Below are positions 55,488-63,383 of a DNA stretch of 64,000 nt, one piece after another. The notes below the pieces were generated by a model. That model did not search any database, was not told where the DNA came from, and saw only the letters and a program-made list of their open reading frames with translations. Source of the DNA: DTWD01 sp963662965 (GTDB taxonomy: Bacteria; Acidobacteriota; Vicinamibacteria; Vicinamibacterales; UBA8438); contig OY759970.1 of the NCBI GenBank assembly GCA_963662965.1, positions 4,526,001 through 4,590,000 on the forward strand. Reading direction: 5' to 3'. How positions within the stretch are numbered: the stretch's first letter is position 1; every line of letters begins with the position of its first letter. A program made the translations under genes and the position numbers.

Positions 55488-56723
55488 ATGTCCGACCTCG
55501 AACGCAGTGAGATCGTCGAGGCCGACGGGCACCTCATCGACTCGCAGTTACTCAACGCCATCTTCGACAAGGTCATCGAACGGCGTGCGAAGTTCGAGGT
55601 GCTGCAGTTCGACATTGGCCGCACGAACGACGAGTTCTCGCAGCTAAAGCTCAAGGTCACGGCGGCGAACGAGTCCGGCCTGACGGAACTACTCGAGGAC
55701 CTGATGCCGCTCGGCTGCCATCCCCAGCCGGAGCGGGAGGCGGCGCTGAAGGCAGCCGAAGGGCCCGCCTGCGTGCCGGACGATTTCTATTCGACGACGA
55801 ATCATCGGACGGAGGTGAAGCACGGCGGCACGTGGATCGAGGTCGCGGAGCAGCGGATGGATGCGGTCATCGTGGTCGAGCAGGGGCGCGCCCGCTGCCG
55901 CAAGCTCCGAGACGTCGGTGCGGGTGACGCCGTGGTCTGTGGCGTCGACGGCATACGTGTCTCCCCGGAATTCCGCGAACGCGACCGTCTCGGATTCGCG
56001 TTCATGATGAACGATGTGTCGACGGAACGCCGAGTCGAAGTCAGCGTGGCGAAAATCGTAGCGATGATGCAAGACGTCAAGCGGCACGATGGACGGATCG
56101 CCTTTGTCGCGGGTCCGGTTGTCGTGCACAGTGGCGGCGTGTCGTACTTCATCGAGTTGATACGACGCGGTTTCGTCGACGTGCTCCTGGCCGGGAACGC
56201 GTTGGCGGTGCACGACGTCGAGCGGGCGCTCTTTGGCACGTCGCTCGGCATTGATCTCGATGCTGGCGTGGCGGTCGAAGAAGGCCACAAGAACCATATG
56301 CGCGCCATCAATGCCATCAATCGCGCCGGCGGACTCAAGGCGGCGGTGGCCGAGGGGTTGTTGCCGTCGGGAATCATGTACGAAGCGATCCAGCACGACG
56401 TCGACTACGTCCTCGCCGGCAGCATCCGAGACGACGGACCCCTTCCCGACACGATCATGGACCTGGTCGTGGCGCAGGACCGCTATGCCGACGCCCTACG
56501 CGACGTCAAGATGGTGGTGATGCTGTCGACGATGTTGCATAGTATCGGCGTCGGCAACATGTTGCCCTCGTGGGTCCGCGTCGTGTGTGTCGACATCAAT
56601 CCGGCGGTGGTGACGAAGCTGGCCGACCGCGGGTCGTCCCAGACCGCTGGGATCGTGACGGATGTGGGGCTTTTTCTTCACCAGCTGGCGGCGCAGCTGG
56701 CCGCAGCCGAAGCAGGCCGATGA
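55488..56723 (+). CDS. TIGR00300-family protein (archaeal-type ornithine cyclodeaminase/ArgZ C-domain-like)
   Basis: Protein of 411 residues in two parts. An N-terminal LOR/SDH-like domain (about 1-100: EADGHLIDSQLLNAIFDKVIE, FDIGRTNDEFSQLKLKV, LMPLGCHP) is followed by a Rossmann-like part (FVAGPVVVHSGGVSYFIELIRRGFVDVLLAGNALAVHDVE; GHKNHMRAINAINRAGG; MLPSWVRVVCVDINPAVVTKL). I recognise the TIGR00300 family; archaeal members and the C-terminal part of cyanobacterial AgrE/ArgZ act as ornithine cyclodeaminases making proline. Its place between thrC and lysC is unexpected for that role. ATG 55488 follows the thrC stop by one base; its stop overlaps lysC. Confidence 0.85.
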   Translation: MSDLERSEIVEADGHLIDSQLLNAIFDKVIERRAKFEVLQFDIGRTNDEFSQLKLKVTAANESGLTELLEDLMPLGCHPQPEREAALKAAEGPACVPDDFYSTTNHRTEVKHGGTWIEVAEQRMDAVIVVEQGRARCRKLRDVGAGDAVVCGVDGIRVSPEFRERDRLGFAFMMNDVSTERRVEVSVAKIVAMMQDVKRHDGRIAFVAGPVVVHSGGVSYFIELIRRGFVDVLLAGNALAVHDVERALFGTSLGIDLDAGVAVEEGHKNHMRAINAINRAGGLKAAVAEGLLPSGIMYEAIQHDVDYVLAGSIRDDGPLPDTIMDLVVAQDRYADALRDVKMVVMLSTMLHSIGVGNMLPSWVRVVCVDINPAVVTKLADRGSSQTAGIVTDVGLFLHQLAAQLAAAEAGR

Positions 56724-57991
56724 TCGCGGCGACGAGTCCGTCCCCCGTCGTCGTTCAGAAATACGGCGGCACATCGGTGGCAACCGCCGATCGGATCGGC
56801 GCGATCGCCGACCGCTTGGTCAGGACGCTCGAGCGTCAGCCGCGCCTCGTCGTAGTCCTCTCCGCGATGGGCAAGACGACGGACGAACTGCTGGCGCTCG
56901 CGCATGCGGTGTCCGGCAAGCCCCAGGGGCGCGAGATGGACCTTCTGCTGGCGACCGGGGAGCAGGTATCGGTCTCGCTCCTGGGACTCGCGCTACAAGG
57001 TCGCGGCGTGCCCGCGATTTCGTTGACGGCGACGCAGTGCGGTATTCGCACCGACGATGCGTTCAACATCGCTCGGATCGAGTCGATCGACACCCGCCGG
57101 ATTCTCAATGAACTCGATCGTGACCGACTCGTCATCGTCACCGGCTTTCAGGGGATGACGCGGGATCAGGAGATCACGACGCTTGGTCGCGGAGGGAGCG
57201 ACATCACCGGAGCGGCGCTCGCCGCCGCTCTTGGCGCGCGGGCGTGCGATATCTGCACCGATGTGGACGGCGTGCTCTCTGCCGATCCGAACAAGGTGCC
57301 GCATGCGCGGCGATGGTCCGAGATTACCTATCAAGAGGCGATCGAGATGGCGTCCAGTGGCGCGAAAGTGCTGCATCCGCGGGCCGCCGAGGTCTGTATG
57401 GCATACAACATCCCGATTCATGTGCGGTCGAGCTTCCACGATCGAGAGGGAACGTGGATCCGCGGAGAAGACGATATGGTGATGGAACAAGCGGCGGTCG
57501 TCGGGGTGAACAGCGAGAAGAACATCGCGAAAATCACGCTGACCGACGTGCCGGATCGCCCGGGACTGGCGGCGCAAGTGTTTCAGGACCTGGCGGCGAA
57601 GGACATTAGCGTGCGGCTGATTATCCAAAGCGCGAGCGCGGAGGGCCTCGGCCGCATCACGTTCGTGCTCGACGATGAGTACGTCGGTCCGGCCACGCGG
57701 CTCGTCGACGGGTGGAAATCGCAGCAGGTCGCGAAAGACGCGGTGATCGAACGTGATGTAGCAAAGATCTCGATTGTCGGCTCGCGTCTCGCGTCGACCC
57801 CCGGGCTGGCCGCACGCATGTTCGCCGTGCTTGCGCGCGAGGGAATCAACATCGATTGCATCAGCTCATCGGAAATGAAAATCGCTTGTATCATCGCCGA
57901 CGCCCATGTCGACCGCGCGGTTCGAGCGGTGCACGACGAGTTCTTTCCCGCGGAGGCCTCGGCGGCGGCCGACGCGGCAACGGGATCATGA
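56720..57991 (+). CDS. lysC: Aspartate kinase
   Basis: Phosphorylates aspartate, the entry step for lysine, threonine and methionine. The 423 residues contain VVQKYGGTSVATADRI at the N-terminus, MGKTTDELLALA, LATGEQVSVSLL, TTLGRGGSDITGAALAAALGA and CTDVDGVLSADPN. Two ACT domains follow (about 265-400, DVPDRPGLAAQVFQDLAAKDISV and GSRLASTPGLAARMFAVLAREGINI), implying feedback control by an end product. ATG 56720 overlaps the preceding stop; its own stop overlaps asd (ATGA). Confidence 0.96.
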   Translation: MIAATSPSPVVVQKYGGTSVATADRIGAIADRLVRTLERQPRLVVVLSAMGKTTDELLALAHAVSGKPQGREMDLLLATGEQVSVSLLGLALQGRGVPAISLTATQCGIRTDDAFNIARIESIDTRRILNELDRDRLVIVTGFQGMTRDQEITTLGRGGSDITGAALAAALGARACDICTDVDGVLSADPNKVPHARRWSEITYQEAIEMASSGAKVLHPRAAEVCMAYNIPIHVRSSFHDREGTWIRGEDDMVMEQAAVVGVNSEKNIAKITLTDVPDRPGLAAQVFQDLAAKDISVRLIIQSASAEGLGRITFVLDDEYVGPATRLVDGWKSQQVAKDAVIERDVAKISIVGSRLASTPGLAARMFAVLAREGINIDCISSSEMKIACIIADAHVDRAVRAVHDEFFPAEASAAADAATGS

Positions 57992-59040
57992 GCGAGCGTC
58001 TCGACGTCGGTATTCTTGGCGCCACCGGCACGGTCGGGCAGGAACTGATTGTGGCGCTGGCCACGCACCCCTGGTTTCGGGTGGCGTGGGTCGGCGCGAG
58101 CGAGCGGTCGGTAGGCAAGCGGTACGCCGACGCGACGCCGTGGCGTCTCCGGACGCCCCGTCCAGACGCCGTTGCCGAGATGGTCGTCGAGGAGTGTGTG
58201 CCGGTAACCGCACCGCGGCTGGTGTTTTCGGGACTCGATTCGACGGTGGCCGGCGAGGTCGAGGCGGCCTTCGCCACGGCCGGGCACACGGTCGTCAGTA
58301 ACGCGCGGAACTACCGGATGGATGCCGATGTGCCGTTGCTGATCCCGGAGATCAACCCCGATCACCTTCAGCTGCTCGAAGAACAGACACGTGTCCGGCA
58401 ATGGCCGGGGAAGCTCGTGGCGAATCCGAACTGCTCGACGATCGTCATGACACTGGCGCTGGCGCCGCTGTGTCAATTTGGGCTCACCCACGTGATGGTG
58501 TCGACGTTGCAGGCGGTGTCCGGCGCCGGTTATCCCGGGGTGTCGTCGCTCGACATCGTCGGCAACATCCTGCCGCACATCGATGGTGAAGAATCGAAGA
58601 TGGAGAGCGAGACACAAAAGGTCCTCGGGGCTGTGACGCACGGCAGGGTGGTGCCGCACGAGGTTGTCGTGAGCGCGCAGACGACGCGTGTCCCCGTCAT
58701 CAACGGCCACACTGCCCTCATCTCGGTCAAGTTCGAGACGCCGCCGCCACCCGGCGACATTATCCGTGCCTTCCGTGACTTCAGCGGGCGCCCGCAAGCG
58801 GAACAGTTCCCGACCGCGCCGTGTCACCCCGTGTGCTATCTCGACGATCCAAACCGGCCACAGCCAAAGCTTGATGTTGACCGGGAGGGGGGCATGGCGG
58901 TGACGGTGGGCCGCCTGCGGGAATGTCCGGTGCTCGATTACAAATTCATCGTCCTGGGGCACAATACGGTGCGGGGGGCAGCCGGGGCCGCCGTCCTCAA
59001 TGCCGAACTGATGAAGGTCGACGGGCTTGTTTCAATTTAG
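57988..59040 (+). CDS. asd: Aspartate-semialdehyde dehydrogenase
   Basis: Reduces aspartyl phosphate to the semialdehyde with NADPH. The 350 residues show GILGATGTVGQELI, the catalytic Cys in NPNCSTIVMTLAL (about residue 150), SGAGYPGVSSLDI, and the late GHNTVRGAAGAAVLNAE. The SGAGYPG form resembles the archaeal/fungal-type enzyme rather than the proteobacterial one. Last gene of the coupled hom-thrC-TIGR00300-lysC-asd operon. AGGGCGAAAGCCCT (about 59108-59121) downstream may be a weak terminator. Confidence 0.95.
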   Translation: MSERLDVGILGATGTVGQELIVALATHPWFRVAWVGASERSVGKRYADATPWRLRTPRPDAVAEMVVEECVPVTAPRLVFSGLDSTVAGEVEAAFATAGHTVVSNARNYRMDADVPLLIPEINPDHLQLLEEQTRVRQWPGKLVANPNCSTIVMTLALAPLCQFGLTHVMVSTLQAVSGAGYPGVSSLDIVGNILPHIDGEESKMESETQKVLGAVTHGRVVPHEVVVSAQTTRVPVINGHTALISVKFETPPPPGDIIRAFRDFSGRPQAEQFPTAPCHPVCYLDDPNRPQPKLDVDREGGMAVTVGRLRECPVLDYKFIVLGHNTVRGAAGAAVLNAELMKVDGLVSI

Positions 59041-59274
59041 ACGGGGTTGATTAACGTTAGGCGTGTCTTGTTCTCCGATAGCGGTGTTTCTGACACACCG
59101 ACCGCCTAGGGCGAAAGCCCTCCATCTTCTCCAGTAACTGGGATGGGCAGAAGTCGGGGGATTTTGAAACGCCACGACGCGAGCAGACGCACAGGACTTA
59201 AAGAATTAAACCGGGATCAACACTGGGCCGAAATATGACGGTCGAACCCGACGTCGTTCGGACGGTGAGGCCTT

Positions 59275-59535
59275 ATGACGCCCGAGGAGGTTCAGACCCT
59301 CGTTGACCGCTACGCCGTTGGTTCGCCTCGCTCCCAGATCTCGAGTGTGTCCCGGAGGGCATGGTCGTGTCTGAATCCGCGGTGTCACTGGCGTTCCACG
59401 CCGCGGGAACGCAGCAGAGCGTGTTTCTGGGTCTTCCAGCAACGGGGAAACGGGTTGAGTTTCGCGGGGTGTTTTCTCCAGACGCGTCGGGACGACCACA
59501 TCGTGCACGAACGGCGGGTCTATGACTTCAACTAG
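59275..59535 (+). pseudogene. SnoaL-like ester cyclase remnant
   Basis: Pieces of a polyketide/ester-cyclase (SnoaL) fold in shifting frames: MTPEEVQTLVDRYAVG at 59275, then in another frame LPDLECVPEGMVV and GLPATGKRVEFRGVF (about 59430-59470), then back to RRDDHIVHERRVYDFN before a stop at 59533. Intact relatives run AFPDL... GLPPTGKRVEFRGVFLFT... RIVHERRVYDFTGLL, so an internal segment of the first half and the end are lost. No function is expected. Confidence 0.6.
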
Positions 59536-59595
59536 CAGGCCCCGTGCGGTAAGACCGTGGACAGCAAGCGCTACGAGGACCGAGACGAGGAAGTC

Positions 59596-59730
59596 ATGCT
59601 CACCGAACAACATTGGCACGCTTGCGGGTGCGTGGTCACTCGTCACGAGTACCACGACGGTAGCGTAAGCCGCAAGGTGGTTCATCACAACGGCAAGATC
59701 TTTGTCGACGAACTCCTTGCCGTGGAGTGA
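59596..59730 (+). CDS. Small protein of unknown function, 44 residues
   Basis: ATG 59596 is preceded by GAGGAAG (59588-59593) and opens a 44-codon frame. The product has HACGCVVTRHEY, DGSVSRKVVHHNGKI and VDELLAVE; its regular mix of beta-type residues and a Cys-x-Cys pair looks protein-like, and I have a weak memory of similar short tails (VVRHDGxVVxDELLA) elsewhere. It might also be the last part of a lost larger gene. It stands in a patch of remnants. Confidence 0.45.
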   Translation: MLTEQHWHACGCVVTRHEYHDGSVSRKVVHHNGKIFVDELLAVE

Positions 59731-59846
59731 GGTCACCCGGGGCGAGGACGGCTGGCTGATAAACAGGCAGACACTACAGGGCCGTCCAATCATTGGTGTG
59801 TTGACAAACCCGACGCGGCCCTGTGAAATGCGTGTCGGCCGAGATC

Positions 59847-59978
59847 ATGGAATTCCAATTCAAGCCGTTATCCTCCGAGACCATTCCCCGCGCACTCGAA
59901 CGTGCGAAGAACTGCCGTCTCCTGAATGAACCGGAGCAGGCCGAGAGTGTCTGGGTGGACATTCTCCGGACCGGATGA
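59847..59978 (+). pseudogene. N-terminal stub of a TPR-repeat protein
   Basis: ATG 59847 opens 43 codons: MEFQFKPLSSETIPRALERA, KNCRLLNEPEQAESVWVDIL, RTG, stop. This matches the start of a conserved TPR protein (PEALEKAxRYRLLNEPxEAESICxDVLAVDPDN) but stops just where the first TPR should continue. About 200 residues are missing. The rest of the 366-base gap before frdA holds a possible promoter and nothing else I can support. Confidence 0.55.
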
Positions 59979-60017
59979 CACACCCTGCGTGCGGAGGGGG
60001 TATGGTCTTGTGCCTCG

Positions 60018-60046
60018 TTGACAGACCAATGATCATCTTGTAGGTT
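60018..60046 (+). promoter_or_regulatory. Possible promoter of frdABCD
   Basis: TTGACA (60018-60023) is an exact -35 box; 17 bases later TAGGTT (60041-60046) is a weak -10. It would give a transcript start near 60053, about 45 bases before frdA. Confidence 0.45.
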
Positions 60047-60097
60047 CTCGATGGTTTTCGTTAGATCTTTCATCTAAAGACACTTTTCTGGATGTAA

Positions 60098-61840
60098 ATG
60101 GACGTCTCTTCTCACGATGTTCTCCTGGTTGGTGGTGGCGGTGCCGGTCTCCGCGCAGCGATCGCTGTAGCGGAATTCGACTCCAAACTCAGCGTTGCCG
60201 TGGTCTCGAAGGTCTATCCGATGCGGAGCCACACGGTTTCGGCGGAAGGTGGTGCCGCGGGCGCTGTCGCGGCGGACGATAGCCTCGACGAGCACGCCTA
60301 CGACACCATTTCCGGGGGCGACTGGCTGTGCGACCAGGACGCGGTCGAGCTGTTTGTAGATGAAGCACCTAAAGAACTGCTGCAGTTGGAGCACTGGGGC
60401 TGTCCGTGGAGCCGGACACCGGACGGACGAATCGCGGTACGACCGTTTGGCGGCATGAAGAAGAAGCGAACCTGGTTTGCGTCTGACAAGACCGGCTTCC
60501 ATATGCTCCACACACTGTTTCAGACATCGCTGAAGTACGACCCCATCGTCCGGTATGACGAGTGGTTCGTCACCAAATTGCTCGTCGACGACGGCCGAGT
60601 GCAAGGAGTGGTGGCCCTCGAATTGATGTCCGGGAAAATCCAGGCGATCACCGCAAAGTCGGTAATCCTCTGCACGGGCGGCTGCGGCAAGGTGTTTCCG
60701 TTCACCACGAACGCCAACATCAAGAACGGCGACGGAATGGCGTTGGCCTTCTGGGCGGGTGCGCCTCTGAAGGACATGGAATTCGTCCAGTACCACCCGA
60801 CCGGCCTTCCCTTCACCGGCATCCTGATCACGGAAGCCGCAAGAGCGGAGGGTGGTTACCTGGTGAATAAGGACGGATATCGTTACCTGCAGGATTACGA
60901 TCTGGGCAAACCTCGGCCCGAACCCGTTCTGCGCTCGATGGAACTGGGTCCGCGTGACCGCCTGTCCCAGGCCTTTATCAAGGAACAGGCAAAGGGGCGC
61001 ACGATCGAAGGCCCGCACGGTCACGTCGTCAACCTCGACCTCCGGCATCTGGGAGAAAAGAAGATCGATGCCAGAATCCCGTTTGTCCGGGAGCTCTGCC
61101 TCAAGTACCAGAACATCGATCCCGTCCGCGAGATGATTCCCGTCCGCCCTGTCATTCATTACGCCATGGGGGGCGTTCATACGGATAAGGACGGAGCGAC
61201 GCCGATCGCGGGCTTGTTTGCCGCCGGCGAGGTTGCGTGCGTCAGCATCAACGGGGCGAATCGCCTTGGATCGAATTCTCTGCCGGAGCTGCTCGTTTTC
61301 GGAGCCCGCGCCGGGCAAGCGGCGGCATCCTTCGCGTCGGATCAGAAGGCGCCATCGAATCATGTTCTGGCGCAGGCCAACGATGAACGCCGGCGCCTGG
61401 AAGAGCGGTATCTGCGCAAGACGGGCGGTACCGAACGGATCGCGACGATCCGGAAAGAAATGCAGGCCACCATGGAGGAGGGCGCAGGCATCTACAGAAA
61501 CGGCGAGACGCTCCAGAAATCTACGGACAAGATCCGAGAACTCCAGGATCGCTTCCGAAACGTCCTAATCGAAGACGACAGCCGGACCTTCAACACCGAA
61601 TTGACCTCAGCCCTCGAGCTTGCTTACATGCTCGACGTGGCCGCCACGATCCTCCAGTGCGGTTTGAATCGAACCGAATCCCGTGGAGCTCACCAGAGGA
61701 CCGATTTCCCAAGTCGGGACGACGCCAATTTCCTGGCGCATTCGCTCATATATCGAAATGTAGATGGCTCTTCCCGAATCGAGTACCGGCCGGTTGCCAT
61801 CACCCGTTGGCCGCCTGCGGAACGAGTCTATGGAAAGTAG
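60098..61840 (+). CDS. frdA: Fumarate reductase/succinate dehydrogenase flavoprotein subunit
   Basis: FAD-binding catalytic subunit that interconverts fumarate and succinate. The 580 residues show GGGGAGLRAAIA (FAD), the covalent-FAD histidine region MRSHTVSAEGG, EFVQYHPTGLPFTGILITEAARAEGG, the active-site HYAMGGVHTD and ANRLGSNSLPELLVFGARAG. Four-subunit organisation frdABCD with short FrdC and FrdD points to the quinol:fumarate reductase type, though it may work in either direction. ATG 60098. By eye the operon is somewhat richer in A+T than the genes before it. Confidence 0.93.
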   Translation: MDVSSHDVLLVGGGGAGLRAAIAVAEFDSKLSVAVVSKVYPMRSHTVSAEGGAAGAVAADDSLDEHAYDTISGGDWLCDQDAVELFVDEAPKELLQLEHWGCPWSRTPDGRIAVRPFGGMKKKRTWFASDKTGFHMLHTLFQTSLKYDPIVRYDEWFVTKLLVDDGRVQGVVALELMSGKIQAITAKSVILCTGGCGKVFPFTTNANIKNGDGMALAFWAGAPLKDMEFVQYHPTGLPFTGILITEAARAEGGYLVNKDGYRYLQDYDLGKPRPEPVLRSMELGPRDRLSQAFIKEQAKGRTIEGPHGHVVNLDLRHLGEKKIDARIPFVRELCLKYQNIDPVREMIPVRPVIHYAMGGVHTDKDGATPIAGLFAAGEVACVSINGANRLGSNSLPELLVFGARAGQAAASFASDQKAPSNHVLAQANDERRRLEERYLRKTGGTERIATIRKEMQATMEEGAGIYRNGETLQKSTDKIRELQDRFRNVLIEDDSRTFNTELTSALELAYMLDVAATILQCGLNRTESRGAHQRTDFPSRDDANFLAHSLIYRNVDGSSRIEYRPVAITRWPPAERVYGK

Positions 61841-61846
61841 GCGCGC

Positions 61847-62590
61847 ATGACAGAGAAGGTCGTCCTCCAAGTCACACGGTACCGGCCCGAGCAGGAAACG
61901 GAACCGACGATTCAAGAGTACGAGGTGCCACTCACCAATGACTGGGTTCTCCTCGACGCGCTGAACTACGTCAAGGACAACATCGACGGGTCGCTGTCGT
62001 ACCGATGGTCCTGTCGGATGGGAATCTGCGGCAGTTGCGGGATGATGGTGAACGGGGAACCCAAGCTGACGTGTGCGACGTTCGTGTCCGAATACACCCC
62101 CGGTCCCGTCCGCATTGAACCGCTCCGTTACTTCCCGATCATCCGTGATCTCACGACCGACATGACGGACTTCATGGGGAAACTCAAAAGTGTCAAGCCG
62201 TGGATTATCCGGCAAGACGAAAAGCCCGTCTCGGAAGGAGAGTATCTCCAGAGCCCGGAGGAACTGGACCGCTACAAACAGTTCAGCATGTGTATCAACT
62301 GCATGCTGTGTTATGCCGCGTGTCCTGTCTACGGACTGGATTCGGCTTTCACCGGGCCGGCTGCGATCGCCCTCGCTCAGCGTTACAACATGGATTCACG
62401 GGATCAGGGATCGCGAGAGCGCCTCGAAGCGCTCTCGGACCACGAAGGAATCTGGGGCTGTACTTTTGTCGGCGAGTGCACCAAGGTGTGCCCGAAGAAC
62501 GTCGACCCGGCCGGGGCTATCCAACAGTACAAGGTGACCGCGACAATGGACTGGGTCAAATCCTTCATCATGCCCCGGGGAGCGGAATGA
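61847..62590 (+). CDS. frdB: Fumarate reductase iron-sulfur subunit
   Basis: Electron-transfer subunit of 247 residues with three Fe-S sites: [2Fe-2S] in CRMGICGSCGMMVNG (about 60-74), [4Fe-4S] in CINCMLCYAACPVYG (about 150-164), and [3Fe-4S] with the later CTFVGECTKVCPKNVDP (about 205-221). The spacing is that of FrdB/SdhB. Starts six bases after frdA; its stop overlaps frdC (ATGA). Confidence 0.95.
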   Translation: MTEKVVLQVTRYRPEQETEPTIQEYEVPLTNDWVLLDALNYVKDNIDGSLSYRWSCRMGICGSCGMMVNGEPKLTCATFVSEYTPGPVRIEPLRYFPIIRDLTTDMTDFMGKLKSVKPWIIRQDEKPVSEGEYLQSPEELDRYKQFSMCINCMLCYAACPVYGLDSAFTGPAAIALAQRYNMDSRDQGSRERLEALSDHEGIWGCTFVGECTKVCPKNVDPAGAIQQYKVTATMDWVKSFIMPRGAE

Positions 62591-63003
62591 GGAGCAATCC
62601 GGCATACAGGGAGTGTCACCCGCAGTGGTACCGCACGCGGGTGTCTCTTTACTGGTGGCTTTCACAGTGGTCTTACGCGAAGTTCATGCTGCGGGAACTG
62701 AGCAGTGTGTTCGTGGCGTATTTCATTGTGATTACGCTGATGCAAGTTCGGGCATTAGGTCAGGGCAGGGCAGAGTACGCGGCGTTTCAGGAATTCATGA
62801 CGCATCCCTTCGTCGTTCTCCTGAACGTGGTCGCCTTTCTGTTCCTGCTCCTACACACCATCACCTGGTTCCACGTCACGCCCCGCGCGATCGTCGTTCG
62901 ATTGGGTGGAAAGCGCGTGTCCGACACACTGATCATCGCGCCTAATTACGTGGCGTGGCTCGTGATATCGGCCGTCGTCGCCTGGTTCGTCCTCGGGGGC
63001 TAG
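62587..63003 (+). CDS. frdC: Fumarate reductase membrane subunit C
   Basis: Membrane anchor of 138 residues with three hydrophobic helices (about 32-50, 75-98, 115-136). Family features: RTRVSLYWWLSQWSYAKFMLRELSSVF near the N-terminus and LLHTITWFHVTPRAI in helix II, whose His suits quinone or haem binding as in FrdC. ATG 62587 overlaps the frdB stop. Confidence 0.92.
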   Translation: MRSNPAYRECHPQWYRTRVSLYWWLSQWSYAKFMLRELSSVFVAYFIVITLMQVRALGQGRAEYAAFQEFMTHPFVVLLNVVAFLFLLLHTITWFHVTPRAIVVRLGGKRVSDTLIIAPNYVAWLVISAVVAWFVLGG

Positions 63004-63004
63004 A

Positions 63005-63358
63005 ATGGCGGGGAAATCATACTTTGTTTTTTTCTGGGCACTATTCAGCGCGGGAGGGGTCGCAGCAGCTTTCCTCTTACCCGTGCACGTGTTCCTCTTC
63101 GGCCTGGCCTTTCCCCTGGGCTGGATCGAGCCTCCCAGTTATGAGAGCCTCCTCGGCTTGCTCCAATCTCCGGTGACACGTCTCTACCTGCTCGTCCTCT
63201 GCGTCCTGTCACTCTTTCACTGGGCTCACCGATTCCGGCACGCGCTGTACGACGGCGCACAGATCCGGCATCTGAATTCAGTGATCGTGGTCGGCACCTA
63301 TGGCGGGGCTGTCACCGGCTCGGTTGTCGCCGCCTACCTCCTGTTTCTAGCGGTGTGA
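63005..63358 (+). CDS. frdD: Fumarate reductase membrane subunit D
   Basis: Second anchor subunit, 117 residues with three hydrophobic helices (about 6-40, 55-75, 92-115). Seen: FVFFWALFSAGGVAAAFLLPVHVFLFGLAFP and LSLFHWAHRFRHALYD, the typical FrdD histidine-rich loop. Starts one base after frdC. Its stop lies 25 bases from the end of the convergent mdh. Confidence 0.92.
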   Translation: MAGKSYFVFFWALFSAGGVAAAFLLPVHVFLFGLAFPLGWIEPPSYESLLGLLQSPVTRLYLLVLCVLSLFHWAHRFRHALYDGAQIRHLNSVIVVGTYGGAVTGSVVAAYLLFLAV

Positions 63359-63383
63359 TCGCCGAAGCCTCGCCGTCCTTCAG

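Noticed and set aside
57583..58962. 459-codon minus-strand frame opposite lysC and asd, and a similar frame 60074-61363 opposite frdA
   Set aside because: Both are antisense to well-conserved enzymes and show no protein features.
59206..59793. 195-codon minus-strand frame over the remnant patch
   Set aside because: The plus strand holds recognisable cyclase pieces here; the minus frame has no motif and no good start.
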